62,000 bases of DNA, taken from NCBI RefSeq assembly GCF_001949145.1, contig NW_019091377.1:340167-402166 (forward strand), in the 5' to 3' direction. The translations under genes were made by a program, and so were the position numbers. How positions within the stretch are numbered: position 1 is the stretch's first letter; each line of letters starts with the position of its first letter. This document shows, in pieces, positions 1 through 11,882 of the stretch. Source of the DNA: Acanthaster planci (Eukaryota; Echinodermata; Asteroidea; Valvatida; Acanthasteridae). The notes under the pieces were generated by a model that was not told where the DNA came from, made no database searches, and saw nothing but the letters and a program-made list of their open reading frames with translations.

Positions 1-545
1 GGATCCAATTCCCATACCAATTGGATCCAATTCACTTACCAATTCAATAACCAATTCCAATAACCAATTGCTTGAAATCAATTGGAATCCAATTGGGTTC
101 AATTGGTTTGAATAGCAAATTCAGACCTTTTCTCAGTTAGACCATGTCAAACCAACCGAGTCCCATTTGAAAAATTCATTTGATGGGGAAAACAAGCTGA
201 AAGCAAACCAATTGGAACCAGTTGCATCCATTTTAAATTTCCAATTGATTGAGGAAAACAAACAGAGAGAAAGCATACCAATTGGAACCATTTGATTCCC
301 ATTTGAAATTCCAATTGATTTAGGAAAATAACCAGCAAAGAAAAAAATTATCAAGATGTATTTTGTTTTTTTGAAAAAAATGCCAATTGAAACCAACTGC
401 GTCCCATTTGAAATCTCCAATTCATGGGGGAAAACAAATGGGAGAGAAACCATATACCAACCGAAACCAATTGAGCACCAATTGATTGCCAATTGGAACC
501 AATTCATTCCAATTAAATCCAATTCAAAAATCAATTGGTTTGAAT
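1..545. repeat. CAATTGG-rich tandem repeat array
   Basis: The stretch is dominated by CCAATTGG/CAATTG words. Positions about 160-500 hold roughly four diverged copies of an 85-95 bp unit (CAATTGGAACC, then CCCATTTGAAAT, then CCAATTGATT, then GGGAAAACAA). Both ends carry shorter CAATTC/CCAATT runs. Its open reading frames are by-products of the repeat. It lies inside the truncated last visible intron of caspase A. Confidence 0.8.
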
Positions 546-718
546 AGGCCATTTTTAGTAGGGATAGCAGTTCTCCTAATAGTCTTGACGGCTGCGCCTG
601 CCAACCAGAGGTAGTAGCCTGCATGAGCCTGTCAAATTTGCATATTTTATGGGAATTGAAAGGTCCATTGGTCAATGGTCACTGACTTGAAGCTAAAAGG
701 TTCTATGATTCAACTAAC

Positions 719-3700
719 CAGCAAACTCCTTAAACTTGTCTCCAAAAAATGGTTCAGTCAACTCCTCTTCTGTTACCAGACCATGATCAACAGTTACAAT
801 GCAATCCTGATGTTTCAAAAGTAAAAAGGAATAATTAGAAAAAATGTATGTCATAAAAAATTTAAAAACAGAGGACTGGAATAATACATTTTTGAATACT
901 AAGTGTTAATAAACACAGTTGGCTTCGGCAGCGGGTCAATAAAGCCACAGGTTTCAATGTGGCCATTTTTCCAAAATTCCATTTTACTCGTCAATGCCTC
1001 CCGGCCGTCAGCCTCAAGTGTTCATGATACAAGGCCCGTCCTGGCTGCGCGCTACCAACTGGAGCCTTTCTATCTAATTTAGTCTTCAGTAAAAGGGGCG
1101 GGGAATGTGGGGAGGGAGGGGGGGTTAACAGAGTTTCATGTCAGAGACACAGCCAGCCATACAACCAGTACAGTGCATACCTGGGGCAGGTTCGGATTGT
1201 TCTTGTCCTGAACAACTCGCCGGCCATGGCTGCAGATGATCAGAATAAATTTTGCGTAGTTTCCCTTTTTCAGTTTCTCCTTTGTATCCTCCAACACTTT
1301 CACAAGTTCAGGTTTGGTCAAATCTTCGTACTTATCAAGGTGGTAGTTCTGGGAGATACTAAATAACTTCTTAATATTCTCCTCGTCTACATTACCACCT
1401 GTAAGTGGAGGAAAATAAAATTCACAGTTGTAAAGGCATGAACAAATGGGCAAACAATGTGGAGTCATACACGTCTTTGAAGAAGAGTCCACTTTGACTG
1501 AGATCTCAAGTCTCATGATCGGACTCCACCACACTCATGAAACAGTCAGTGTCCAAATATGGTGCTCAGTGTGTGACTTCAGCCCTTTATCTTCAAGCAA
1601 ACTTGAATTCTCAATTGTGATTGGTCGATTGGTCCATGGTAACAAACAGTGGGATATATAACTGTATTGCACGGTTCATATCACACCCCCCATGTAATGA
1701 GCCGTTCTAACTCAACGCATTGCGCTATTTTTACACTAAAAGCAAACGCACATCTACATGATTGTAAATTAAAAAGTGCCGTGTTTGCCCGTGCTGCTAA
1801 TCACATGTGTTTAAATGCACGTACAATTCTAACAATTTCTATTATTAGCATAAGCCCTGTTGTTATGGTTATTGAAACGACCTCAAACACAATTCCAATG
1901 TTTCCACGATAAAACTGCAGAACTGTCAGTGTTGTGCAGTGTAGTCGAAACCATGCACAAGACCATGCACAAGACCAGACACAAGACCAGGCACAAGACC
2001 ATGCACAAGACCATGCACAAGACCATGCACAAGACCATGCACAAGACCATGCACAAGACCAGTCACCAGTACCGATAACAGGGTGAACAATGGCTACGGA
2101 ATGTATATGTTTTTGTGGCAGTTCATTTGAATAGCTTGTGACTTCAATTCACACCGGTGGTCTCGAGTTGCTCTTGTTAAGGTCTTAAGTGGCCTCAACT
2201 AGGACACTGAGAACTGTAGCACATACAGCATACGGTGTTACTGTGAAGTGTGCATAGGCCCCTTTACTATCTGTACTGTGTGTCAAGTTTACTTGATAAA
2301 TTCGTTATCAAACTCACGCTCGTGGAACAAGGAATAATGTCACATTATTCCGTGTTCCACTCATGCTCATGTGAAAACTAATAGAGTCTAAACTTGTTTG
2401 CCATGCCAATACTAGGAGCAATCGCAGAGTTCCAGTTCCATCTGTCCGAACACTTAGGCACTTTAGTGGACTGTTCCTATCAAAATTTCACAACACAAAA
2501 GGAAGTACATCCCAATTAATTACCAACATACAAACCACTGTGTAACGCTTACTGCTTATGTGAAAATATTGACCAATGCTACGAATGAAATGATTTTTAT
2601 CCAATAAAGGGCTCAGATCGGAGAAACCGCATCATGCTGCCTGAGGAACCATGAACCTCAGCACTTAAATTTCCAGCGGTGGTGGTAACAAGGTAAAATG
2701 GCAACTAGGTAACACTCAGTCACACACAAAATTAAGAATGGTAAGGAAAGTTGAAGATACTCTGACCTTTACGGCGATAGTTGCCATGTCCCTGCCCCAC
2801 AAATTCATTGATAAAAAGCACGTAACCTCGGCCATCTGGGTACTGGGGTCGGTCGTCCACTGGAAATTCAGTTGGAATTGCATCACCTTGAACAACAAAG
2901 GTGATTGTCGGTCAAATGATAGCCAAAATATTTCAACTTGTGTAAATGCTTCAGGGACCATCTCGAAAACAAAACCTGAACTGTACAACAGACGTCTCTT
3001 TTTAACACGACAAGAGATAAAACAGGAAATGTGAATTTCAAGTGAATCTAAAATGCAAATTCTCATTCTTAGCACTGACATTTTGTAACGCAAATACAGG
3101 CCCTCTTCTCAAATGGGCAGTAGAATACCACAAGTCAGAACTGGGACCAGGTGTGGGTACCATTAAGGACTTCAAAACAGCTTCAGGTTTAGGCTTACCC
3201 AAGTTGGAATGTTTACCCATACTTATCTGCACAAATACAAACTCTCATTAACCCTAACCCTCCTCAATCCTTCACCTGATGGAGGACTGAGGAGTGTTAG
3301 GGTTAATGACCTGCTCTTTTCAACTGGTTGCAAACATGATTGTTTCAATCAGAAACATGCAGCTTCTCAAACGAGGTCAGAAAGTTTTAATGACCTCTCA
3401 CCTAGGCTTCTTGCTGTTCTCTGTCTGGTTTTGTTATTACTAGACGGAGGCAGCAATGCAGTTTCCTCACTGGAAGCTGGTTCACGCATGACAGGGTGAC
3501 CTACAATTTCCAAAAGTTTAAGAAATGTCAATATACATGTAATCGGTTGTAGTTCCGTGACAAAATGTTTTAGTTTCTTTCACAAACTTTTTAGTTTAAC
3601 AGCTTAGGCCTACAGCACAATTGTAGTCTAATTGCTGACTTCTGATGTTGGACCCACCTTCTCCTTCTAAGGCATCTTCTGCCACATTTATGGGAGCAAT

Positions 3701-3988
3701 CAGATGGTGAAATTCAAGCTTTCTTTCAAAGAGATGCCTCAGCTTTCTGTAGTCGCCAACCTTGATGATGTTTTTATGCTCCAATTTCTGGAACAACTGG
3801 TCCGGAGTTTTAATCTTTTCCAGCTCCCCGGGCTTCAGGTTACCGAATTCCTCTGCCTTCACCATCTGCTTAATCATCCCAAATTGCTCTTTCAGGATGC
3901 ACTTATCCAACTCAATCAGTAAAGTCATGTGTGCAGTCGGAGTTTTTCTTCGTGCCGACATTTTTCAGTGCTCTTTGTTCTGAAAGAC
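719..3988 (-). CDS. Caspase A: DED-containing caspase-8/10-like, 3' end beyond window
   Basis: Cysteine protease of the apoptotic initiator type. Exons on the minus strand are 3988-3658 (ATG at 3961), 3500-3402, 2886-2767, 1398-1181 and 806-719; phases join as 1,1,1,0,1. The visible 276 residues hold one death effector domain (about residues 10-95), a short variable linker (33 codons), the first beta strand of the caspase fold (GYVLFINEFV), and the SHG motif with catalytic His at about residue 232. The exon with the catalytic Cys and the small subunit is not present and should lie left of base 1. Vertebrate CASP8 and CASP10 have two DEDs; this has one. A TTTTAG/GTC acceptor 27 bp before the ATG suggests a further 5' UTR exon. 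It is a tandem paralogue of the gene at 11883-17236. Family assignment is firm; orthology to CASP8 is inferred. Confidence 0.85.
1095..1125 (+). other. G-run cluster, potential G-quadruplex
   Basis: Four or more runs of three to seven G within 31 bases (GGGGCGGGG, then GGGG, GGG, GGGGGGG), 56 bases downstream of the donor of the caspase A exon ending at 1181. The G-rich strand is the template strand of that gene. Structure not tested. Confidence 0.4.
1951..2072 (+). repeat. 12-bp minisatellite, unit CATGCACAAGAC
   Basis: About ten head-to-tail copies of CATGCACAAGAC, with CAGACACAAGAC and CAGGCACAAGAC variants in the left third. There are no spacers, so it is not a CRISPR array. It sits inside the dispersed element at 1588-2385. 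Confidence 0.85.
2321..2359. repeat. 39-bp near-perfect palindrome
   Basis: GTGGAACAAGGAATAATGT, one base, then its reverse complement with one mismatch. The arm sequence recurs at 52496-52514 in the second copy of the same dispersed element. Confidence 0.7.
3248..3306. mobile_element. Tiny TTAA-flanked hairpin (MITE remnant)
   Basis: TTAACCCTAACCCTCCTCAATCC is mirrored by GGACTGAGGAGTGTTAGGGTTAA, leaving a 59-bp imperfect hairpin bounded by TTAA. The same termini recur at 12616-12971 in caspase B. The telomere-like CCCTAA words are only part of the inverted repeat. Confidence 0.55.
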
Positions 3989-3999
3989 CTAAAACAGCA

Positions 4000-4990
4000 C
4001 AATCCACAAAAATGAAACAAAACTAACACAAAATAAAACAATCCATATCTTACCACACTCCAAACAATTGCTTCTTCTTTTTTTTAGTTAATTAAACTAA
4101 GAACCCTACATGATGAATGTGATTTTGGGATCTGATAAATTTAACACAAGCTCCACAAATCAAAACAAGTCACAAGTACAGGTAACAGTGAACATCAACT
4201 TTGTCAAAGTAAAACGGTACACTGTATGCCCTAATTATCAGGAAATATCTGGGAATGCAGTTAAAATTACTCACATAGCTGTGACATCATGTCTTCCTCA
4301 ATGGAAAAGAGAAATCATATTGGGGGTTCACAAAACCTACATGTAAGTTAAAGACCTGAATCAAGTTTGCCGGGCTTTTCCCCGAAATAACTGCAATACA
4401 TACATGTACATTACATACATAGGCCGGAGTCAATACTTATTACTTTTCCTTGCTATTCCCATAAAATTCAGGAGGTTTACAGACATTACATTGTTCATAA
4501 AAAATGAAACATGCAGAGTTTTAAAAAGTGATTCCTGTCTCAGTGCAAGGAAAGTGAACAAAGTAACAGGAAGACATGTCTTCAAAAGCCAAGTCAGATT
4601 GGAAACATATTCAGAATTGCTCAACATTGACACAACTAAAACAGAAGAGAAAATGTGCGGGAAACATTAGAAGACAGGGGAAACTTTAAGGAAAGTTGTT
4701 AAAAGGAATGACACTGTTTCTTTCAAAAGTTCACATTATATAGCTTACTGTATCAAATCAATTTTATGGGTTCATATCATCATGGGCTTTTGAATGCAGC
4801 ATATATGTAGTTCAAATCGAGGTAGGCTCCTACATTTGTTTTAAAAAACTCCACTTTGGCAAATTTTCCCCCCAAAGCAGTCGAAAATGGTGTGTGTCTT
4901 TCATTCTCCTCATCTATGGTTTTAAAACCATGTGACTGACTATCTCTTGAAAAAAAATCTGGGGTTTTTATTACGATTTACATTATTTCT
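4000..4990. other. 5' flank of caspase A, no gene seen
   Basis: AT-rich sequence with only short unconvincing reading frames. A 5' UTR exon of caspase A may lie here, but I cannot place it. Confidence 0.4.
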
Positions 4991-5228
4991 GGTAATCACC
5001 ATGGATTCCTCAAACTGACGAAACCTGTAGATCGAAGAGACAGTGAGAAGCAATTGCAGTTTTGGAGCTGGGAGGGAAAGCCGAGATCATTATTCAGGGT
5101 AAAACCCACAGGATCAGGTAGGGACTGAAAACCCAATCGTCATGTGGACTAAGCCGGGATTCGAACCCGGACCGCAGAGGTGCAAGGCAATGAAAGAACC
5201 ACTATATGCCAAACTCACCAGCCTCTCA
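4990..5228 (-). mobile_element. tRNA-derived SINE, minus strand
   Basis: On the minus strand, TGGCATATAGTGG (A-box-like, about 5190-5205) is followed by CCGGGTTCGAATCCCGG (B box and T arm, about 5150-5168) at tRNA-like spacing. The 5' and 3' acceptor-stem segments do not pair, so it is not a functional tRNA gene. The body continues leftwards through GTGGGTTTTACCC and CGGCTTTCCCTCCCA, resembling the conserved central region of metazoan SINEs. Exact ends are uncertain. Confidence 0.65.
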
Positions 5229-5710
5229 TACCTAACGCAAAATGATCCAAACATACCACACATCGCATGTGGAGACTTACAGGCCAGTGACAGGCCTTCG
5301 GACTTTCCCTCCCGCCTCCTCTTCCGCCGCAGAGTATGTTCACTGTTCACTCACCTCCAAAATGCCTTGGCCTTTCACTCTGCACTAGCTCCAGCTTTTT
5401 ACGTCGACGACCGAACTAGGAAATTTTACCGTAATGAAGATTTTCCGTCATTAACTTCCCGTTTGGTACTGGTACCCGACCACCCCAGCCCACACTCACC
5501 GCGCGCACGCTCTTCGCCAGGCGGGGAAACACCTATCCTGCAGCCAAGCCGAGCCAATTTGCTACGGAGGCCGGATAGCATGCGCACTTTTCTCCTGACT
5601 GCGCGTATACATTTTTGACACAATCATCTGGCGGCCGCCACTAATTATATACAAGGGGCGTAGGCTGGGGCACCCCCCCCCGCCTGCAGAAGGGATTTTG
5701 CTTGAGGTGT

Positions 5711-6225
5711 TATTTCTTCGTGATCATTTCAACGGTTTTTTTCAAAACTTATATTTGTGAATTCAATGTCCCACTCTCTTTCTGAATCGGTTTTTCTATT
5801 TTATTTTCCTCCAAAACATCAACACACATGACATTGGGAGTTTTAATATTTCAGGAAAAAAAGAACAGACAGATTAAGCCCGCTATTCACGTGACCTATA
5901 GTGGATATTAAATATCAACACACCACCAAAGGCACAGTTTTTCACAAGTATCACAATGGAGCTAGCTCCATGGTATCATTTACCAAAAATAAAGCCGACA
6001 GTAGGTACCGTACTCAGACTACTGATGTGCTCGGTACTAGGCCTATACTGTAACTTATCTGCATTGTTTCTAAACAAAACTCAAAACACACACTGTTTTG
6101 GGGTTGATATCCACTATAGATGCAATCTTTCTATTCAGGCTCGAGTTAGACTCAAATTACACCTAATCACAGACAAAGATTCTTAATTTAGAAAAGTCAA
6201 AATTAAAGTTACCAACTATCACACC
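5711..6225 (+). repeat. Copy 1 of a ~515-bp direct duplication ending at a single N
   Basis: Nearly identical to 7437-7958, with a few substitutions and one ~11-base indel (near 5924 versus 7649). Both copies end in CCAACTATCACA(C/T)C followed by a single N. This fits two alleles placed in tandem by the assembler. Confidence 0.8.
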
Positions 6226-6226
6226 N
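6226..6226. other. Single-N joint
   Basis: Ambiguous base exactly at the end of the first duplicated copy. The sequence after it restarts with the GCCTGCAGAAGGGATTTT(T)GCTTGAGGTGTT block also seen at 5680-5711. Confidence 0.9.
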
Positions 6227-6282
6227 AGGGTGGGGCCCCCCCCCCCCCGCCTGCAGAAGGGATTTTTGCTTGAGGTGTTCAT

Positions 6283-7436
6283 ATTTTTTTTACCAAACGG
6301 TAGAATGCAAGACGGATCTCAGCTGTTGAAAAACATGGTCATGTGATTCAAGTGCCAAGATGAAGAAGAATTTATTGGGAGGTGAGAGCAGGGCTCGAGC
6401 AAGCTGCTTTTCACGTGCGCACTTGCCTTCCTCATTTAAATGCTGGAAGTTGAAGTTCCGCTTTCTTGAAAATCACACCCCCGGGGCCAAAGCAGCCTAT
6501 GCCCCGGGCCAGATAATTAAGTGGCGGCCGCCACATAACAAACAGCTGCCTCCATGACTTTGTCAAAAAATTCAACGCGCAGTTCCAAAAAGTGCTAATT
6601 CTATCCCATAGCACAATCCGGCCTCAGTGGCTAGCTGATATCAGCCAAAAGTTCCCACTCTGCGGTTTTGGCCCAGAGCAGCCCCCACCCCACCATCCCC
6701 TCTCACTGCGCGTGGCACCGTACTTGCCACGTGCTACGCGCGTCTTGGTTAAAACATTTGAAGCGAGGTATGGGACGGAGAGAACCCCCCCGCGCCTTTG
6801 TGTTGGTCATTGTTTGATCGGAATCTCAGGAATTCTTTACAGACTTCTAGGGGGGATGTGTCAGGTAACAATAGTCTAGAGTGTGTATAGGGATCTGACA
6901 TGTACGGGGGGTACCCTTCCGTCCCATATCTTGCCTGGTATAGGTTAAAAAGGCTCATGGAATGAAGACTAGCAAGGAGTAGGAAACCTAGGATGTTTGT
7001 TTTGAGTAAGCACCTGCTATCGGCCAGCGTTACTTCGGATAAATTTCAAGATTATTTCGACAGAACAATGTTTCTCACATGGTATTGTTGACTGTCGGGC
7101 AATTATGTTACCCACTTTTTACTTCGTATGCAATTTTGATCTCGGAAGATGCCGTGCTTAAGCTTTGCTATCGAGTAAGCCTTGACTTGACTAGGCTGAC
7201 TTCCATTTGACTGTTACTGTTTAACTCATTAAGTCCACAGGCGCGGATCAACTCTTCCCTCTACTCACTGCCTTTTTATAAAACAGTAGACTTCATCCAA
7301 AGTTACAGTCCCTGTTGGGGGTCTTACTTGCGTATCGGTTAAGGACAACATAAAGTGATTAAATAGTTTAAACAACAGCGACAAATACTACACCCCCCCC
7401 CCAAAAAATCATAAGATCCGTCACCGGTCCATCCGT
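6283..7436 (+). other. ~1.15-kb insertion-like block unique to the second copy
   Basis: If the duplication is two haplotypes, this block is present in one and absent from the other. It contains an imperfect ~28-bp inverted repeat (6761-6790 and 6907-6935, GGTATGGGACGGA-like) and a 9-bp inverted repeat near its ends (GACGGATCT 6311-6319, AGATCCGTC 7414-7422). No coding sequence recognised. It could be an indel transposon. Confidence 0.4.
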
Positions 7437-7958
7437 TGTTTCTTCGTGATCATTTCAACGGTTTGTTCAAAACTTATATTTATGAATTCAATGTTCCACT
7501 CTCTTTCTGCCTCGGTTTTTCTATTTGATTTTCCTCCAAAACATCAACACACATGACTTTGGGAGTTTTAATATTTCAGGAAAAAAGAACAGTCAGATTA
7601 CGCCCGCTATTCACGTGACCTACAGTGGATGTTAAATATCAACAAACATGACGTCCACCAAAGGCACAGTTTTTCACAAGTATCACAATGGAGCTAGCTC
7701 CATGGTATTATTTACCAAAAATAAAGCCGACAGTAGGTACCGTGCTCGGACTATCAGATGTGCTCGGTACTAGGCCTATACTGTAACTTATCTGCATTGT
7801 TTCTAAACAAAACTCAAAACACACACTGTTTTGGGGTTGATATCCACTATAGATGCAATCGTTCTATTCAGGCTCGAGTTAGACTCATATTACCCCTAAT
7901 CACAGACAAAGATTCTTAATTTAGAAAAGTCAAAATTAAAGTTACCAACTATCACATC
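7437..7958 (+). repeat. Copy 2 of the ~515-bp direct duplication
   Basis: See 5711-6225. It ends at the N at 7959, after which sequence unrelated to the first junction follows. Confidence 0.8.
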
Positions 7959-7959
7959 N
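7959..7959. other. Single-N joint
   Basis: Second ambiguous base, at the same repeat-internal position as the N at 6226. Confidence 0.9.
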
Positions 7960-10206
7960 TCCAATTAAACAAGAGCTGTTGCAAACTCATCACCAACGAA
8001 TACGAGCACTTGAAACTATATGTGTACAAAAACTAACATATATTTTTTTAATCTGAGTACAATAAACAACTGCTGTAAAGTTACTTGCAAGGAAAACAGC
8101 AAACTACAGAAAGCAGAAAGCTTTAAAAATCTAAGTAAACACGAAAAAATCAGAAAAAATATGAACAACAGCATTTAACACATTGATTTTCACAGACACC
8201 TTTTATCCTTTTTGGCCTTTCAAAGGAGAACGTATCATAAGATTTTTGTCATTTCATGACAGGAATGTATACAATTTGTAAAGAAAACTACATCAGTACT
8301 TGAAAATATATGGCTTTTAAAGCTAATTTTAGCCTTTCTCTTGCAAGCATGCAGTGCTACTTTTTATCAACTGGCAAGACTACAATTTTTCCATGAAATT
8401 GCAGAAATCAGTTCTAGAACCAAAACTAGCGTATCTACTGTTGTGAATCCTTTCAGCATACCTCAAAGCTTCACTAGCACCCTCTACACAGTTCCCAGCA
8501 GAGTATTTCCAGCACAGCAATTACTAAGTTATTGTGATGTTCTGGCATTCACCAGTTCATGGAACAGAAACAGTTTCTGACATTTAAACTAAAGGCCAAA
8601 CTTTAACCTCTGGCCAATGAGCAACATGCAACACTTTGCAGATTTTACCCTATAGCAATATGTGATTTGGTTCTTTTGTAAAATCTATCAATGTAAATCA
8701 GAATGAAAGAGATTCCCCTTTTATTCCAATCCAAATTTGTCATCATAGTATCTTGTTCATTTCACACAAACATTGGTTCAGCAATTAATAAAATAGAATT
8801 TGGAAAGGTAGCCTTCCTTAAGTACATGTATATACATTTAACACTTCACTTTTTTCGAATGTTTACCCTTTGGTAATCTCTCATAATTTTCCTTTCGCAC
8901 AATACCGCAGGCCCACAATTTTTTCACAGTACCTTTCGGAGTTAATTTTTGTTAAAAAGTGAGAAGGCAATTAAAAACAACACCGGAGTTGAAAATGTTG
9001 TGGTTGCTTTATATAGCTACTTCTGTTACCAAAGCAACGGTTACATTTCAGATGAGATTCAGATTTCAAATCAGGTTTTGGCAAATCAAATGTATTGGCT
9101 CTAAAATCAGTCCTAGTATTTTTGGCACAATGCGCTAGCTACCACTTTAATAAAATACAACATGCTGCTTCAAAGCAAAGTTTCAGGCACAGTTTAAAAG
9201 TACTTTCAGCTGTTTAAAATTACAGGATTTTTTAAGGCTCCCAAAAACCTGCTACCAACTGACATTAATCCAACTGCAATTAAAATGCTTTCTTGTTCTA
9301 ATTACACAATTACTAAGTTCAAATAGAATATTTGTCATCCATCTGACACATGATGCACGTATACAGGCATATATGAATGTCTCTATAAAAAGGATTTCAT
9401 TGCAATACTTTAGAATATCTTTAAGTCACAGCTTTACGAGTGTTAATCATTTTATTACAAATTGTGGGGCCAAATGACGGCAATCAAGGCTTCAAACCTC
9501 AGGTCAAAGGTCACACAGCGGTTAGTCTTGAACTGACGTTAAGATCAGAGATTTTGTTTGGAGTTTCTTTTGAGCCATGTGCGGTCCCTCTACAGCCGCA
9601 CACCCAGGCTGCCATTTGTAGAGGGTGGGGAGGGGTGGAGTCAGGGATGGGCCGGAGGAAGTGAAGGTGTGAGTGACAGTCTAATCATACATGGCTACAA
9701 GATCATATGAATTATCCTACTATTTAACAACTGACCTATTTAAGGCAGTGTCCCTCTATTACATCGAATATCTCCTCCTTTGTCTTAACATGGGCAATTT
9801 TTCCTTGGCTGCTGTTGACTGCCCAGTGCAACAAACTGCACCAGACTTTTACACCACGTGCACCGTGCTGCCTCTAGCAGGGTTCGGGCTAAAATATCAC
9901 ACTGTAGGAGAAAGTAATGGCAGGGCTATATATTATGTACATGTACATCCGAAACTTCAGTCATCCTGTTTGTTGTCTACGGCAAGACTGCCAACTCCAA
10001 CACAGGTTTAAGATTCTGATGGTCTCATGCCAATATGCAATTCCTCAAGAGAGAGAGAAAAAAACCTTTACATGTACCACCCCCCCTACAAAACCAAATG
10101 ATGAAACACTGACCTAACAAAGCACAATGCATCTGATGGCATAGGTCATATGGTGCATGCACTCTGTGTGCAAAATGCACAGGATATGAGATTTTGCAAT
10201 GTGACA
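7960..10206. other. Non-coding AT-rich stretch
   Basis: No gene recognised. Reading frames are short and lack splice or family support. Part may be distal 3' sequence of caspase B. Confidence 0.4.
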
Positions 10207-10664
10207 CGACTCAGTACATGTCTTCATTTCCCTGATGGAGCTACATGTGCATGTGTACATGTATTTTTAACATCAATGTGATGTTGCAAAAACAGGTATA
10301 ATGTACTTGTGGTTTGGTTGCAAGTTGACACAAGTAAATGACTTCCTCTTCCAGTTGAAATGAGGTGACACAATCATTTGGAAATTTCAAATCTTCTGTA
10401 AGCGATCCAAACCATTTTCAATAGAAAGGCTGTGCCGACTCGGTACATGTCTTCATTTCCCTGATGGAGCTACATGTGCATGTGTACATGTATTTTTAAC
10501 ATCAATGTGATGTTGCAAAAACAGATATAATGTACTTGTGGTTTGGTTGCAAGTTGACACAAGTAAATGACTTCCTCTTCCTGTTGAAATGAGGTGACAC
10601 AATCATTTGGAAATTTCAAATCTTCTGTAAGCAATCCAAACCATTTTCAATAGTAAGGCTGTGT
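10207..10664 (+). repeat. Two-copy 229-bp tandem duplication
   Basis: Units 10207-10435 and 10436-10664 begin CGACTC(A/G)GTACATGTC and are almost identical to the end (CAATAG(A/T)AAGGCTGTG), with only a handful of differences. This is a recent tandem duplication in non-coding sequence. Confidence 0.9.
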
Positions 10665-11882
10665 CAATTTGAATCTATGAATCTTTGACCTTCCATTCAG
10701 TCAAATATTGATTATAAACTTGTACAAAATTCCCACAAAAGCAGAAACAAAATCAATTCATTTTTACAAAAAAGTAAAATTTATAGAAGGTCTTTTTAGC
10801 CTTATTGTTGACTATGTGTAATCATGTGCCTTTAAGTTACACCTTCAGAATGCAACTTTGTACTCCAATAATTGAATTCTTTCCTTCTTTATTTCATTGA
10901 CTTCACCGCCAATAAATCAAATTTGAAAATACCAATTTGATTTTTCGATCAAGAATCAAATATCCGAGTATTAAACTGAGCCGCATAGCCCTCTCCAACA
11001 TTTTTCCACTGCACAAACATGGAGGAAGTTGGTGGTTGATGACAAGGATCTGTTACCATCAACAGCTAAAGCAGTAAGGGGTGCATAACGTGGCAGCCAA
11101 AATCAGTTCTGCAGAAAGGAGTTTACACCAGCTCTAATTTAGGGTAAACCAAGGGAGAAATTTTCCCACTGAAGTCAACATTAATATTTCATTTTATTTT
11201 GTGTTGCTTTAAAAAAATTTTTTTTTAACTCGGTAAAATTCAAAATTCACTATCAAACACTGGGGGGGGGGTTTGTTTGTAACTTATACCAGCAAAATAG
11301 CCATATTTTGGCCCATTTCCTGTGTTAAGTTACAAATGACACATTAGCCCTCTCAGGGTTACGTCTTCCAATTTCAACATGATTTTTCTTTTATCAATAT
11401 TACAAAATGTAACAACCTTGGCCAAATAAATAAAACCATTCTTGTAGTCCAATTTTAGAATAAGCAGTGGCAATCCACAAAAAGATCTTTCCTCACAAAT
11501 TAACTAACTACCCAACTTCACTCAATACTGATATTTTAATGCTAACAGTTTTGGACCTTTCTCCAGTAAGTAATATTTCAACACGAAATCCACTGCTGTG
11601 GCAGTCAATTTCACTGGCATTTACCCACATTCACAATACATCTGATCAAAAGTATCAGAGATTATTAAAAGAAATTATTTCTCGCAATGCTAAGACAATG
11701 ACTCATGCATCCGTTTTTTATAAGAAATTTTTCAATTAGTATTTTACAATTTTACTTCAAATGCAATTCATTAGTTATTTGGTAAACAAAATACAACCAT
11801 CCCAAGCACAGTCCTACAAATTTAGAAATGGATTGAGGCTAACTACCGCACGATGAATCTCTGTATGGCGATGAGGAGCAGT
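10665..11882. other. 3' flank of caspase B
   Basis: Directly downstream of the caspase B stop on the minus strand. It holds TTTATT (minus-strand AATAAA) near 10889 and 11197 as possible polyadenylation signals. No gene seen. Confidence 0.4.

Larger units (their letters stand above)
1588..2385 (+). mobile_element. Dispersed inverted-repeat element, copy 1
   Basis: It begins with ATCTTCAAGCAAACTTGA, and the related inverted sequence CAAGTTTACTTGAT lies at about 2284. The interior matches the reverse complement of 52480-52983, sharing blocks such as TTGCACGGTTC, GCGCTATTTT, AAAGCAAA and CACATGTGTTTAAATGCA. Copy 1 also carries a 12-bp minisatellite and a near-perfect 39-bp palindrome at 2321-2359. 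It is non-coding, lies in an intron of caspase A, and is probably a MITE-like element. Confidence 0.6.

Noticed and set aside
133-675. 180-codon minus-strand frame
   Set aside because: Runs through the CAATTGG tandem array; the repetitive peptide is a by-product.
1951-2072. CRISPR-like array
   Set aside because: Units are 12 bp and contiguous with no spacers; the genome is eukaryotic.
3248-3306. Interstitial telomeric repeat (CCCTAA)n
   Set aside because: Only two CCCTAA-like words, in inverted arrangement and bounded by TTAA; better explained as a MITE remnant.
5140-5225. Possible tRNA gene on the minus strand
   Set aside because: A- and B-box-like sequences are present, but the acceptor arms do not pair and a SINE-type body follows.
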